Source of the DNA: Marinilabiliales bacterium
GTDB taxonomy: Bacteria; Bacteroidota; Bacteroidia; Bacteroidales; ML635J-15
NCBI GenBank assembly: GCA_002869385.1
Contig: PKTB01000013.1
Location: 900-64,899 of the forward strand
Direction of reading: 5' to 3'
DNA: 64,000 nt
A program made the position numbers and the translations under genes. The number at the start of each line of letters is the position of its first letter. Position 1 is the stretch's first letter. Under the pieces are notes generated by a model. The model saw only the letters and a program-made list of their open reading frames with translations, ran no database searches and was not told where the DNA came from. Below are positions 47,082 to 56,475 of this stretch, in pieces.

Positions 47082-48018
47082 ATGTCTGTATTGTTATAAA
47101 GAACTGGAAGAATGTCAGCTTGATTATCATCCAAAGTGTATAAAAGCATTTTTCGGAACTAAAAATGCTCCGGTTTTGCCATATCGATTATCAGAGATGG
47201 AAAAACTGGCCAAAGAAGCTGCAGAACAATCTATTACTGTTCCTGGAGTTCAACCAAAATTATCTCTGGGATGGTTAAAAAAAGAGTTGAAGGACGGACA
47301 TAGAGAGCGCTTAACCATTATGGATGCTTTGGAAGGACATTACATTTTAAAACCACAAAATGCCGACTATCCACAGATGCCTGAAAACGAGCATCTTTCA
47401 ATGAAACTAGCAGAACTATTCAAGATTGACATTGTACCTATTAATATGATTCGTTTAGCATCCGGAGAATTGTGTTTTATCACTAAAAGAATTGACAGAA
47501 ATTCTGATGGGTCGAAAAATCATATGATTGACTTTTTACAAATTCTTGAATTGTCAGATAAGTATAAAGGCACAATGGAAGCTCTTGGCAAAGCCATTGG
47601 CGAATTATCTGTAAATACATTATTCGACAAGCTTCGTTTCTTTGAATCAACAGTATTCAATTATATTATTGGCAACAACGATATGCATTTAAAAAATTAC
47701 TCAATGTTGTTATCCAAAATGGGCTGGATCCTTTCTCCTTCATACGATCTGTTAAATATAAAACTTATATTACCTGAAGACAAGGAAGATACAGCTTTAA
47801 TGCTTGGTGGTAAAAAGCAAAACTTTAACAAAGGCTATTTTGATCGACTTGGTATTGTTTTAAAATTAAATGATAAACAGATAAATTCGATTTATAAAAA
47901 ACTTAGCAAATGGTTACCTGATGCGATTAAGTTAATTGACAGTTCATTTCTAGATACAGACAGACAACAAGCCTATAAAGAATTGATAACTAAACGTGTA
48001 AAACTATTTATGTTATAA
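47074..48018 (+). CDS. hipT: HipT-like Ser/Thr protein kinase toxin
   Basis: 314 residues, the kinase part of HipA without subdomain 1. It begins with a Cys/His zinc-binding-like module (CLYCYKELEECQLDYHPKC), then the Gly-rich loop region (SITVPGVQPKLSLGW), the ATP Lys in HYILKPQ, NEHLSMKLA, the catalytic loop GNNDMHLKNYS and the metal-binding SPSYDLLN. Known HipA kinases phosphorylate GltX, and HipT of E. coli phosphorylates TrpS, arresting translation. The target of this protein cannot be predicted from the sequence. The start overlaps hipS by 8 bp. Confidence 0.88.
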   Translation: MSKCLYCYKELEECQLDYHPKCIKAFFGTKNAPVLPYRLSEMEKLAKEAAEQSITVPGVQPKLSLGWLKKELKDGHRERLTIMDALEGHYILKPQNADYPQMPENEHLSMKLAELFKIDIVPINMIRLASGELCFITKRIDRNSDGSKNHMIDFLQILELSDKYKGTMEALGKAIGELSVNTLFDKLRFFESTVFNYIIGNNDMHLKNYSMLLSKMGWILSPSYDLLNIKLILPEDKEDTALMLGGKKQNFNKGYFDRLGIVLKLNDKQINSIYKKLSKWLPDAIKLIDSSFLDTDRQQAYKELITKRVKLFML

Positions 48019-48035
48019 ATCAAAAAACTCAAACC

Positions 48036-48419
48036 ATGAAAAAACTACTAATTATCACACTTACAGCTTTCAGTATAATTTCATGCTCACAAACAGCAGA
48101 AACTACTGAAACAACCGAAGAAAACTCCCAGACAGAAGAACCACAGGAAACCCAATCAAACTTTGTGTCATTTGAAACCACAATCGACATCAGCAATGCA
48201 ACAAAAGACGGCATTTACTGCGAAGACTATGTTGTAAACCTCGAGTATGACGAAATTGAAAAACTTGATGGCAAAAAAGTTAAAATCTCAGGAGATGTTA
48301 CGACTGTCAAGGGTTTAGAAAAAGAATATGATGAAAACGGAGAAGAAATCATCATGCAAGGAAGGTCAGGCGACACTTGGCATATTTTGGAACCTACAAT
48401 AGAAGTTTTAGAAGAATAA
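48036..48419 (+). CDS. Small lipoprotein with a C-terminal OB-like domain
   Basis: 127 residues. Lipobox SIISCS, a Thr/Glu-rich linker (about 20-42) and a compact domain of about 80 residues (FETTIDISNATKDG, KLDGKKVKISGDVTTVKG, GDTWHILEPTIEVLEE) that resembles small OB-fold modules. Function unknown. It begins 18 bp after hipT and could share its transcript. Its last 60 bp are repeated at 50841-50898. Confidence 0.65.
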   Translation: MKKLLIITLTAFSIISCSQTAETTETTEENSQTEEPQETQSNFVSFETTIDISNATKDGIYCEDYVVNLEYDEIEKLDGKKVKISGDVTTVKGLEKEYDENGEEIIMQGRSGDTWHILEPTIEVLEE

Positions 48420-48532
48420 CTTATTGGTTAAGGAAATAGTTAAGTACTATTCTTTTTGCTTTTTTATCTAAGAGTTTAGTTTGATGAATGTCAAACAATA
48501 GAATTTAATTTTGTATTAGCAGAACTCCCAAA

Positions 48533-50797
48533 TTAGTGTTTAACCAGAAACTTTCCAGTATATGTATTGTCATCTGGAGCAAGAAATGAGTAGAAATATA
48601 TTCCATCTTTATACATGCTAGTATTAATATTAAACGCATCACAATCCCTTTTTTTGAATCGTGTTATTAGGCGGCCATTAATATCATAAACATTAAAGTC
48701 CATCTTTCCACAAAAAGAATCATCCGGGTATATGCTTACAAACTGATCTGCAGGATTTGGATAAATGAAAAATTTTTTTTCTAATTTATCAGGTTTTTCA
48801 TCCCCTAATGAGGAAATCGTCTCGTCAAATTTTTCAATAATAAACGTCCCTGCATGAAAGTCACTAAGAAATATTAAACCATCATCGCGCACAGATATAG
48901 ATGTGCTACCAAATAGATTTAACCAACCCTCGCTACCAACAAATTTTGCAGCAACCACTCCTGCTGACATATCAACAACTTGAGCTCCGTAAAATTTATC
49001 GGCCACATAATAATAACCATTTTTAAGATCAATATCGCGAACTACAAAATTCACATCGAAAAAACTATTATTTTCCTGAAGCGTATTTCCATTCCAACCT
49101 ATTTCTGTAATAGATTGCTGTGTACCAACGGCTATTTTGCCATCTTCTACATCAATGGAATAAATTTCTTCACCAAAATAAATACTATCAATTAGTTCAA
49201 ATTGATCATTTTCCACTTTAGCTGCAACTAGATATATTGAAGAATTAAATTCTTTTCCATAATAAACGGTATCTCCAACTGCTTCAAGTGCCCAAATATC
49301 ATTATTCATAGTATCCCGGGAAATGACATTATAATTCTCTAATGGGTCATGAGGATTATACAAATCAATAAAAGTACTGTCAATAGTTGACCATGTTCCG
49401 ACAATACGATCTCCTAAATCAGTTTCTATCAGTTCCATTTCAACATAACTTCTACCCGTTTCCTCGATTAAAACAGCTTCGCCACCTTGTTTCCATGGAA
49501 GCACATTCCAAATATCACCGGTACTCATTAACAACAAAGAATCATTCAAATACAGTGCTGTACTAATAAAACCGCAATTTTCCCAATGAGCAAGAATGGA
49601 ATTATTCATAAACGACTGTGTTAACATAATACTGTCAACACTATACACATACATCCCATCGCCTTCCTGACTAGTATAAAGCGTGTCTCCAATTACGAAA
49701 TTATTATTAGTCCAGCCGCCTGTTGTATGAAAACTTAAAGTATCAAGCGGATTTAATTGACTAATATCGGTAACTATAACGCCTAACCACTCAGATGCAA
49801 TAGCCATATAATCTGTTCCTTTCATTACCGCACCGTCGAAATGCCAAAGACCTGCATTTATATAGCCTAAATCAATCATATTTTCGTCTGGAAGTCCTGT
49901 AGCGTCAAGAATGGGTATAATAGTAAAAAGAGATGTTGGGAAATTATTAGCTGCAGTAGTTGCCAAAAATAATGTATCATTTTTTGACGTCATATTCATA
50001 ATATTCACTTGCGCATAACCCGGTATACCCCCTCCAATAAATAAAGAATCTGCCTTGACTAAATTTTCATTATCATAATATAAAGCATAAAAAACAGATG
50101 AAGTATTAGTAATATCACGAGGTCCACCACAAACATATACAATACTATCGTTAAGATCTGCAAAGTCCACATCCATTAAAAACCAAATGTTTTGATTTTG
50201 CCATGTTGCCATCGGAGTTGATAGGTTTTGTGCATCATATAAGCTAATTGTTCCTCCAAAAAGCCCTCTGTTTCCAACTGCAATGATATTATTTCTTCGT
50301 GCAACAGCAATAGAGTTTAATGGGCCAAAAGTACTTTGATAAGTAAAAGTCCCATTATCATATGTTAGAATCCTAACCTGAATATTATCTGCAACATAAA
50401 TAGTATCATCATATACAAACAAATCGTATGCTCCTTTTACTCCCTCATCATGCATATCATACCAATCAAAAACATCCAGTTCTTCAGACAAATAATCTAG
50501 TGCATAAACACCATCGTGTGTAGCTGCAACAAACAAGGTGTCACCATATAATGATAATTCATTTATGTAACCCTTTAATGGTCTTTGAGAAACCAAATAA
50601 ATATCGTTTATATCAGATGCATCGTATATTTTTACAATAGCTCCTGCACCAACAATAATTTTATTATTTATACTATCCCACTCCACACAGGACGAAGCAG
50701 ACATACGTGTTTGACCAACAAGCTCAAGAGTTTCGATCTGAGAGAACATAATCGTTGACACAATCAACATTACGACAAATAATATAATTTTCTTCAT
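48533..50797 (-). CDS. Secreted LVIVD/WD-like beta-propeller with T9SS type A sorting domain
   Basis: 754 residues: signal peptide (to IMFSQ), a long series of beta-propeller-like blades of the LVIVD type (IKIYDASDINDIYLVSQRPL, VTDISQLNPLDTL, AQVVDMSAG) and a C-terminal type A sorting domain (FFIYPNPADQFVSIYP ... MYKDGIYFYSF ... KFLVKH). A surface or released protein of unknown ligand. It is convergent with the lipoprotein gene at 48036 and is flanked on its far side by a direct repeat of that gene's 3' end. Confidence 0.85.
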   Translation of the reverse strand: MKKIILFVVMLIVSTIMFSQIETLELVGQTRMSASSCVEWDSINNKIIVGAGAIVKIYDASDINDIYLVSQRPLKGYINELSLYGDTLFVAATHDGVYALDYLSEELDVFDWYDMHDEGVKGAYDLFVYDDTIYVADNIQVRILTYDNGTFTYQSTFGPLNSIAVARRNNIIAVGNRGLFGGTISLYDAQNLSTPMATWQNQNIWFLMDVDFADLNDSIVYVCGGPRDITNTSSVFYALYYDNENLVKADSLFIGGGIPGYAQVNIMNMTSKNDTLFLATTAANNFPTSLFTIIPILDATGLPDENMIDLGYINAGLWHFDGAVMKGTDYMAIASEWLGVIVTDISQLNPLDTLSFHTTGGWTNNNFVIGDTLYTSQEGDGMYVYSVDSIMLTQSFMNNSILAHWENCGFISTALYLNDSLLLMSTGDIWNVLPWKQGGEAVLIEETGRSYVEMELIETDLGDRIVGTWSTIDSTFIDLYNPHDPLENYNVISRDTMNNDIWALEAVGDTVYYGKEFNSSIYLVAAKVENDQFELIDSIYFGEEIYSIDVEDGKIAVGTQQSITEIGWNGNTLQENNSFFDVNFVVRDIDLKNGYYYVADKFYGAQVVDMSAGVVAAKFVGSEGWLNLFGSTSISVRDDGLIFLSDFHAGTFIIEKFDETISSLGDEKPDKLEKKFFIYPNPADQFVSIYPDDSFCGKMDFNVYDINGRLITRFKKRDCDAFNINTSMYKDGIYFYSFLAPDDNTYTGKFLVKH

Positions 50798-50840
50798 AAG
50801 AGACGGGATTTATCATACAAATATAATAAAAAACATCAAG

Positions 50841-50898
50841 CTTGGACGTTCTGGCGACACTTGGCATATTTTGGAACCAGTGTTAGAGGTGTAGGAGT
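50841..50898 (+). pseudogene. Remnant: duplicated 3' end of the small lipoprotein gene
   Basis: In the plus frame this reads GRSGDTWHILEPVLEV then TAG, Glu, TAA, matching the last 19 residues of the lipoprotein ending at 48419 (GRSGDTWHILEPTIEVLEE). The two copies share a 26-bp identical DNA core. No upstream part of the gene is present. The two copies are direct repeats bracketing the secreted propeller gene, suggesting insertion of that gene with duplication of a target gene end. Confidence 0.65.
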
Positions 50899-50933
50899 AA
50901 AAAAACCTCCAATTTTCATTGAAGGCTTTCTCG

Positions 50934-51007
50934 TGGTCCCACTAGGGCTTGAACCTAGGACCCCCTGATTATGAGTCAGGTGCTCTAACCAGCTGAGCTA
51001 TGGGACC
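50934..51007 (-). tRNA. tRNA with CAT anticodon, probably tRNA-Met
   Basis: Minus-strand cloverleaf: acceptor GGTCCCA paired with TGGGACC, D-arm GCTCAGCTGGTTAGAGC, anticodon stem CCTGA/TCAGG around loop CTCATAA (anticodon CAT), TPsiC arm with GGTTCAAGC. The discriminator is A and CCA is not encoded. The overall match is closest to elongator tRNA-Met; a CAT anticodon can also mark the lysidine-modified tRNA-Ile2, which I cannot exclude. A fully paired acceptor end argues against an initiator. Confidence 0.93.
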
Positions 51008-51075
51008 GACTGTTTCTGTAAAACAGGATTGCAAAAATAGATATTTATTTTAATTATTCAAAAAATAAATTACAT

Positions 51076-51936
51076 TTAATTTACAATCAAATTTTGAACG
51101 TGAGTATTCCTTTCTGTAATTACTTTTACTATATTTAAACCTGAGCATAAACCGTGCTTTATACAAGTGTTTGTTGTACTTGTTTCATAAGCTGCTATTA
51201 ACTGCCCAATAGAATTATAAATCTCTACTTTATTTGCATTACCCTCAACAAAAAACTCACCACTTGTAGGGTTTGGATAAATCTTTATATTATCGGATTG
51301 AGTATTTCCATTTATTGAGCTAGTCTCGTCAATTTCAATAACAAAATATAAAAGGCTTGTCCCAATAATGTCGTTCCACTCACCAGGTGAACCAAGCATT
51401 GTTGTTCCCGAAGGCCAACCTGCTAAACCGATAGCTCCATGATCCTGACCAGAGCTATAATCGTCGGGCTCGTTTGGCGTTCCACCGGATGTACCTCCCC
51501 AGTTTATATACGCTCCACCTTCTGCTGAACCATCACCTGCACCATTTGATCCTTCGCCAATCCAGAAAGTATTGCCGTCTGCATCGTTATTACCATCCCA
51601 AATCCAAGTTCCTTCATTATTTGAGTCAGTTGCTCCAATCCAAACATAGGCGATTCCACCACCATTCGAAATTGATGTGTAAGTTGTTGAAACACCGGCT
51701 CCACTAATAATTGCATCATAAACAGCATTTTGCTCTGCCACATCATTAATTTCAACCAAATATCCACCTCTTTCAACAGCACATGCCGCTGCTTCATTCC
51801 AGTTTTTTGTTTCCTTTACAACTTCGTAGGTTTTACCACCATACTAAAAAGTGTAAACATTACCCTCTTCTGCACATTGAGAGTAAATGCTTAAAGCACT
51901 TAAAACAACAATAGAAAGTAAAAGTAGTTTTTTAAT
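51076..51936 (-). pseudogene. Secreted C-type lectin domain protein with T9SS sorting domain; in-frame TAG and lost start
   Basis: The frame from 51936 reads I/M-KKLLLLSIVVLSALSIYSQ, a normal signal peptide whose first codon is ATT. A TAG at 51844-51846 follows in VYTF-stop-YGGKTYEVV, then the C-type lectin domain (NWNEAAACAVERGGYLVEI, YVWIGATDSNNEGTWIWDG, INWGGTSGGTPNEPDD, GEWNDI) and a type A sorting domain (IKIYPNPTSGEFFVEG ... LNIVKVI ... NLIVN). Both defects fit one G to T change each (GAG to TAG, ATG to ATT). The lectin domain retains the WND-type Ca/sugar-site motif. Apart from these two sites the gene looks intact. Confidence 0.75.
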
Positions 51937-52053
51937 TCTTTATAGTTTTTTATTTAATCGTTTGTCTGTCAAAAATATAATATTTTCCTCAAATAATTAA
52001 ATTTTGACATCTGATAAGTTTTATATTACTTTAGATATTGATTTATCTATTGC

Positions 52054-53262
52054 ATGAAATCTATTGCTCAAAATATTATCAAACTAGATAGCTTTTTCAA
52101 GAAAAATGAGAAACTGCTTTTCATTTCAGCCATTATATTAATTGCATTGAGATTTCTCTGGCTAAACTATATAAATTGGCATACCGGCGAAATTAGTAAT
52201 GGATTACATGGAGTAAAATACTGGCTCGATACAGACAGATACCTTTGGGGAGCAGAAAGCATATTAGATGGTAGTGGACTGGAAGGAAGACAGTTTCAGT
52301 TTATTGGATATATACTGATTATTGCATTAACAAAATTGCTTTCTCTACCTGACATCTCAATAATAATAATTCAATTAGGACTATCTGTTTTTGCAGCTTA
52401 CGCACTATACGATACTGTTAAACTAATAAGCAAATCAAAATCTGCCGGGATCTTTGCCCTTGCACTGTTTATGTGTAATCCTTTTATTGTAAAATGGCAT
52501 TTATATATTCTTACCGAGTCTGTTTACACCTCTATGCTGATAATTTTTCTATGGAGATTGATAAATATGATTCAAATAAGAAAAGTATCCAATTATATTT
52601 GGGTTATTATTAGCTTAATAATAACTATGTCAGTTCGTCCAAACGGATGGATACTATTACCTGTTTTCGCAGGCTTTTTTATCTATTCTTTTTCATTTAA
52701 TAAAACACTAAAATTTGGGCTGACAGTTTCATGCTTAATAGCTTTTATTATAGTCCTTGGAGGAGCTAACAGCTTAAGAGATTCCGTTCAAATTACTACT
52801 CCTGTACAAAATCTTCATGAAGGAATTACAGTTTGGGGACATCCTGAATTAAATCTGGATATGCCCAAAGAGTCGGGTATTGATAACACTAAATGGACAG
52901 GTGGATTAGAATATGTGGCAAAACACCCTTTAGCAAGCATCAAGCTCGGAGCCACAAGAATTTGGTATACAATTATCCACGTTCGACCTTATCATTCACA
53001 ACTATACAAAATTAGAGTCCTTTTCTGGATAATCCCGGCATATATTCTTGCTATAATTTCTTTATTACAGATAAAAAAGAAACCTGAAGTATTCGCATCA
53101 TTATCAATAATATTAGCTCATTATATAGTTATTGCACTATCGTATGCCGAGCACGATTCAAGGTTTGAAATATACATTTTACCAATATTCTATGTACTTG
53201 CCGGACTCGGTTTTGCGTTAATATTTAAACATATTAAAAACAGATTGTTAAATTCAAACTAA
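52054..53262 (+). CDS. GT-C fold membrane glycosyltransferase-like protein
   Basis: 402 residues, about ten membrane helices. A large first loop contains YWLDTDRYLWGAES, an acidic motif placed as in GT39/GT83-type enzymes that use polyprenyl-phosphate sugars, and there is a further YILTESVYTSM motif in a helix boundary. Relatives attach mannose or arabinose to proteins or lipid A; substrate unknown here. There is no flanking sugar-precursor gene to narrow it down. The gene precedes tamL by 47 bp. Confidence 0.7.
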   Translation: MKSIAQNIIKLDSFFKKNEKLLFISAIILIALRFLWLNYINWHTGEISNGLHGVKYWLDTDRYLWGAESILDGSGLEGRQFQFIGYILIIALTKLLSLPDISIIIIQLGLSVFAAYALYDTVKLISKSKSAGIFALALFMCNPFIVKWHLYILTESVYTSMLIIFLWRLINMIQIRKVSNYIWVIISLIITMSVRPNGWILLPVFAGFFIYSFSFNKTLKFGLTVSCLIAFIIVLGGANSLRDSVQITTPVQNLHEGITVWGHPELNLDMPKESGIDNTKWTGGLEYVAKHPLASIKLGATRIWYTIIHVRPYHSQLYKIRVLFWIIPAYILAIISLLQIKKKPEVFASLSIILAHYIVIALSYAEHDSRFEIYILPIFYVLAGLGFALIFKHIKNRLLNSN

Positions 53263-53294
53263 ATCTATTGGGTGAATTTTCATTATAATTCATG

Positions 53295-53302
53295 TATCTT
53301 TG
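53295..53302 (+). promoter_or_regulatory. Putative -7 element of tamL
   Basis: TATCTTTG (TAnnTTTG) ends only 7 bp before the ATG at 53310, so the transcript would be nearly leaderless. Confidence 0.4.
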
Positions 53303-53309
53303 TAAAAGC

Positions 53310-55652
53310 ATGATTAAAAAAGGTAGGAAAATAAGCTTTAGGATACTAAGTATCTCTGCTGTATTGTTGTCAGTTTTGGCAATGAACTCATGTCGTCCTA
53401 CCAAACATATTACCGATGGAGAGCATCTACTAGCAAACGTTAAGTTTGATTGCGATAATTCTTCTATCGACTATGAAGAGCTGGAAACCACACTTCGTCA
53501 AAAACCTAATCGTAAAACTCTCTCAGTTTTTCGTTTTCACATGATGGTTTACAATATTGCAAAAACCGGTAAAGAAAGAAAATGGAAAGAAAAAATCGCA
53601 GATGTTGTTGGTGAAGCACCTGTAATCTATGATGAATTTGCAACTGAAAAAACTCTGGAAAATATTAAATCATATCTTGCTGCTCAATCATATTACGATG
53701 CAAAAGTTAGTGTTGAAAGAAAAGAAAAAAGAAAAAAAATATCACTGACCTATAAAATAGAAACAGGAGAACCCTTTGTATTATCAAAAATCAATTACGA
53801 TATTATTGACCCGAAAGTTCTAGAACTGGTTTTACTGGATACTGTTAACGCACTAATGCACACAAATGGCAAATTTAACACTGATGACTTACAGGACGAG
53901 AGAGAGAGGCTTGCAAGAATGCTAAAAAGTAATGGATATTACTATTTCTCCATTAATAATATTCACTTTTATGCTGATACTACCGGAAACCCTTACGAAA
54001 CTGAATTAACTGTTGCAATAAGAAAATCTTTTGACGAAGAAAATATAGCCAACCTCACTCCTTTTAAATCTCAGGTTATTAGAAATATTTACATTTATGC
54101 CGATTTTGACCCAAAACTCTCTATCTCTGATACTGAAAACTACAATGCTCAACTGGACACAATATCTGTTGACGGCTACAATATTATTTATCGAGAAAAG
54201 CTAAAAATAAAACCATCTGTTTTACTTCAATCATGTTTTGTAAAACGTGGTGACAGGTATAATATTCAAAATGTTGAAAAAACGCATTCACATTTATCAA
54301 ATCTAAAACAATTCAAGCTGATAAATATTAAGCTTAGTGCATCAAATGATGTTTTTCTGGATACTCAGAAAGAAAAATTCTTGGATCTGCATATTTACCT
54401 GACCCCTTTAACAAAACAATCGTACACTCTTGAACTTGAAGGAAACAACACTTCGGGAAATGTTGGAATTGCAGGAGTAATTTCATACAATAATAAAAAC
54501 TTATTAAGAGGGGCACAACTATTTAATATTAAAGGATCTTTAGCCTTCCAGACTCTTACTCTTGAGAGCGAAGATACCCGCCAAACATTTTTCAACACTC
54601 TGGAATATGGTGGAGAGATGAAATTAAACATCCCGAAATTGATGATACCTTTCTATGAAAATTATGAATTTGTAAAAAACCATAATCCAAAAACCAGAAT
54701 TAGTACATCATTTAGCTACCAACAGCGACCCGATTACACGAGAACTATTGGTAATGCAAGCTTTTGATATTATTTTAAAGGAGGTAAAAACAATCACCTG
54801 ACACACTATTTTAATCCTATAGAGCTTTATCTGGTAAAAATATTTGATTTCAATCCCGAGTTTCAGCAACAAATAGAGAATTTATACATCAGATATTCGT
54901 ATGAAGACCAATTAATGTCTGTTATAAGCTACGACCTGATGTTTAACAACCAGAATATCAACAAGTCTAAAAGCTTCTCATACTTTTGGCTTAATCTGGA
55001 AACCAGTGGAAATATTCCTAACCTTATTTATAAAACGACAAATCAGGAACAAATAGACGGTGCTTATCAATTTATCGGCGTTGAATTTGCCCAATTTGTT
55101 AAAGCCGATCTCGATTATAGATATTATCAGGTTTTTAATGAGAATCAATCGCTTGTTTATCGAGGATTTTTTGGAATAGGATTACCTTATGGAAACTCTC
55201 TCAGGGGTCTACCTTTTGTGAAAAAATATTTTATCGGAGGTGCAAATGATATTCGTGCATGGAGAGTAAGGACAATTGGTCCGGGATCATATAACGGAAC
55301 GAACTATGACCAGATTGCAGATATGAAAATGATGTTTAATCTGGAATACAGATTTAAACTCATTTCATTTATCGAAGGTGCTCTGTTTTTAGATGCCGGA
55401 AATATTTGGGCAATAGATGAAAATGATAATCGTGTGGGAGCTCTTTTTGCCTGGGACAGATTTTATAGAGAAATAGCTTTGGGAACAGGTTTTGGAACCA
55501 GATTCGACTTCTCATTTTTTATTATTAGATTCGATTTCGGTGTTCCTTTATACGACCCTGTTTATCCTGAAGGTGAAAGATGGCTTGGAACTTTTAATAC
55601 TTTTGAGCTAAGCGATTTTACTTTTAACTTTGGAATTGGGTATCCTTTCTAA
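53310..55652 (+). pseudogene. tamL: TamL-like Omp85 lipoprotein, interrupted by an in-frame TGA
   Basis: 780 codons with a TGA at 54765-54767 (codon 486) inside NASF-stop-YYFKGG; the frame continues to a normal end. It has a lipobox at Cys28 (AMNSC), three POTRA-like regions (about 45-330: SYLAAQSYYDAKVSVERK, LARMLKSNGYYYFSIN, HLSNLKQFKLINIKL) and an Omp85 barrel with the L6-type motif region LRGLPFVKKYFIGGANDIRAW and a C-terminal FNFGIGYPF ending in Phe. Bacteroidota carry such a lipidated TamA homologue, TamL, paired with TamB for outer-membrane lipid or protein transport. tamB is not in the window. I use the ATG at 53310 rather than 53292. The stop occurs where a Gly codon (GGA) would fit the barrel strand. 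Confidence 0.8.
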
Positions 55653-55668
55653 AGTGTCTAAAGTGAGA

Positions 55669-55776
55669 AGTACTTAGAGTACTTAAAGTATTTAGAGTAC
55701 TTAAAGTATTTAGAGTACTTAAAGTATTTAAAGTATTTTGAGTATTTAGAGTATTTAGAGTATTTAGAGTATTTAA
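55669..55776. repeat. Twelve tandem copies of a 9-bp unit
   Basis: The unit is AGTAYTTRR (for example AGTATTTAG, AGTACTTAA), repeated 12 times over 108 bp between tamL and the next gene. Being a multiple of three it leaves long spurious frames on both strands, which I do not regard as genes. Arrays of this type occur between genes of Bacteroidota; the role is unknown. Confidence 0.85.
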
Positions 55777-55814
55777 AGTTGGGAAGTTTTTAAATTTTAA
55801 GAAAATACTGATTA

Positions 55815-56357
55815 ATGAAAAAACTAATTTTAATAGCATTATTCGTATCAATAATAGTTGGTGTATGTGCGCAGAATTCTCGTCCCATAATGTTGGGATT
55901 TAGCCCTGCGATTACTGTTGAGCCATCATATCCACAAGGAGCATTTGACTTAAACATTTTACCGCTAGCTGTTCAATTTCCGGGTATTATTGATAATCTG
56001 GATATAAGATTTCTTAGTTTGGTAAACTATGGAATTCGTTCGTATGGTTCTGCATTGATAAACATAGGTGGTGAAATTTGTCTGCCTTATCATTTTGACT
56101 TTTCACGCAACGACGATTTCATTTCTAAAGGTTTTTTTATCGGTCCCGGAGCTGCATTCTCACGAAATATTCATTACAATCACAGAAGTCTATCAGTCTT
56201 TATTGAACCAGGTTATCACTTTTTATTTAATGATAACTTTTCACTTATAATCGATATGCAGTTTGGCAGAACTTACCTAAAACCCGACAGCGGTATAAGT
56301 GTAACCCAAAACCACTGGGGAGTAAAAGTTGTGCTGGGATGGTGGATAAACAATTAA
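55815..56357 (+). CDS. Small outer-membrane beta-barrel-like protein
   Basis: 180 residues with a signal peptide (to GVCAQ). The mature part has alternating hydrophobic strands with many Gly, Phe and Tyr (GFSPAITVEPSYPQGAFDL, GFFIGPGAAFSRNIHYN, FIEPGYHFLFND) and ends with WGVKVVLGWWINN, typical of small outer-membrane barrels. No specific family recognised. It follows the 9-bp repeat array. Confidence 0.65.
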   Translation: MKKLILIALFVSIIVGVCAQNSRPIMLGFSPAITVEPSYPQGAFDLNILPLAVQFPGIIDNLDIRFLSLVNYGIRSYGSALINIGGEICLPYHFDFSRNDDFISKGFFIGPGAAFSRNIHYNHRSLSVFIEPGYHFLFNDNFSLIIDMQFGRTYLKPDSGISVTQNHWGVKVVLGWWINN

Positions 56358-56475
56358 TAAGACGGATGACCGATGCTATATTCCATTTTATCATCGAATT
56401 TGTCATAAACAATGCAACTGTTAACAGGCTTAAATTGTCTCTTATTTAATTAAATAATTATACTTACAATTCTAA

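Noticed and set aside
46746-48018. A frameshifted hipA gene
   Set aside because: Both parts have proper start and stop codons, overlap by 8 bp, and match the HipS/HipT split exactly, with an added Cys-rich N-terminus on the kinase.
50934-51007. tRNA as an integration site for the neighbouring repeat-bracketed gene
   Set aside because: There is no integrase and no duplicated tRNA 3' end; the duplicated sequence is the lipoprotein gene end.
55669-55776. Possible CRISPR array
   Set aside because: The repeat is 9 bp with no spacers and no cas genes nearby.
55624-55851. Minus-strand frame rich in LNT/LST triplets
   Set aside because: It is produced by the 9-bp minisatellite and overlaps the end of tamL and the start of the next gene.
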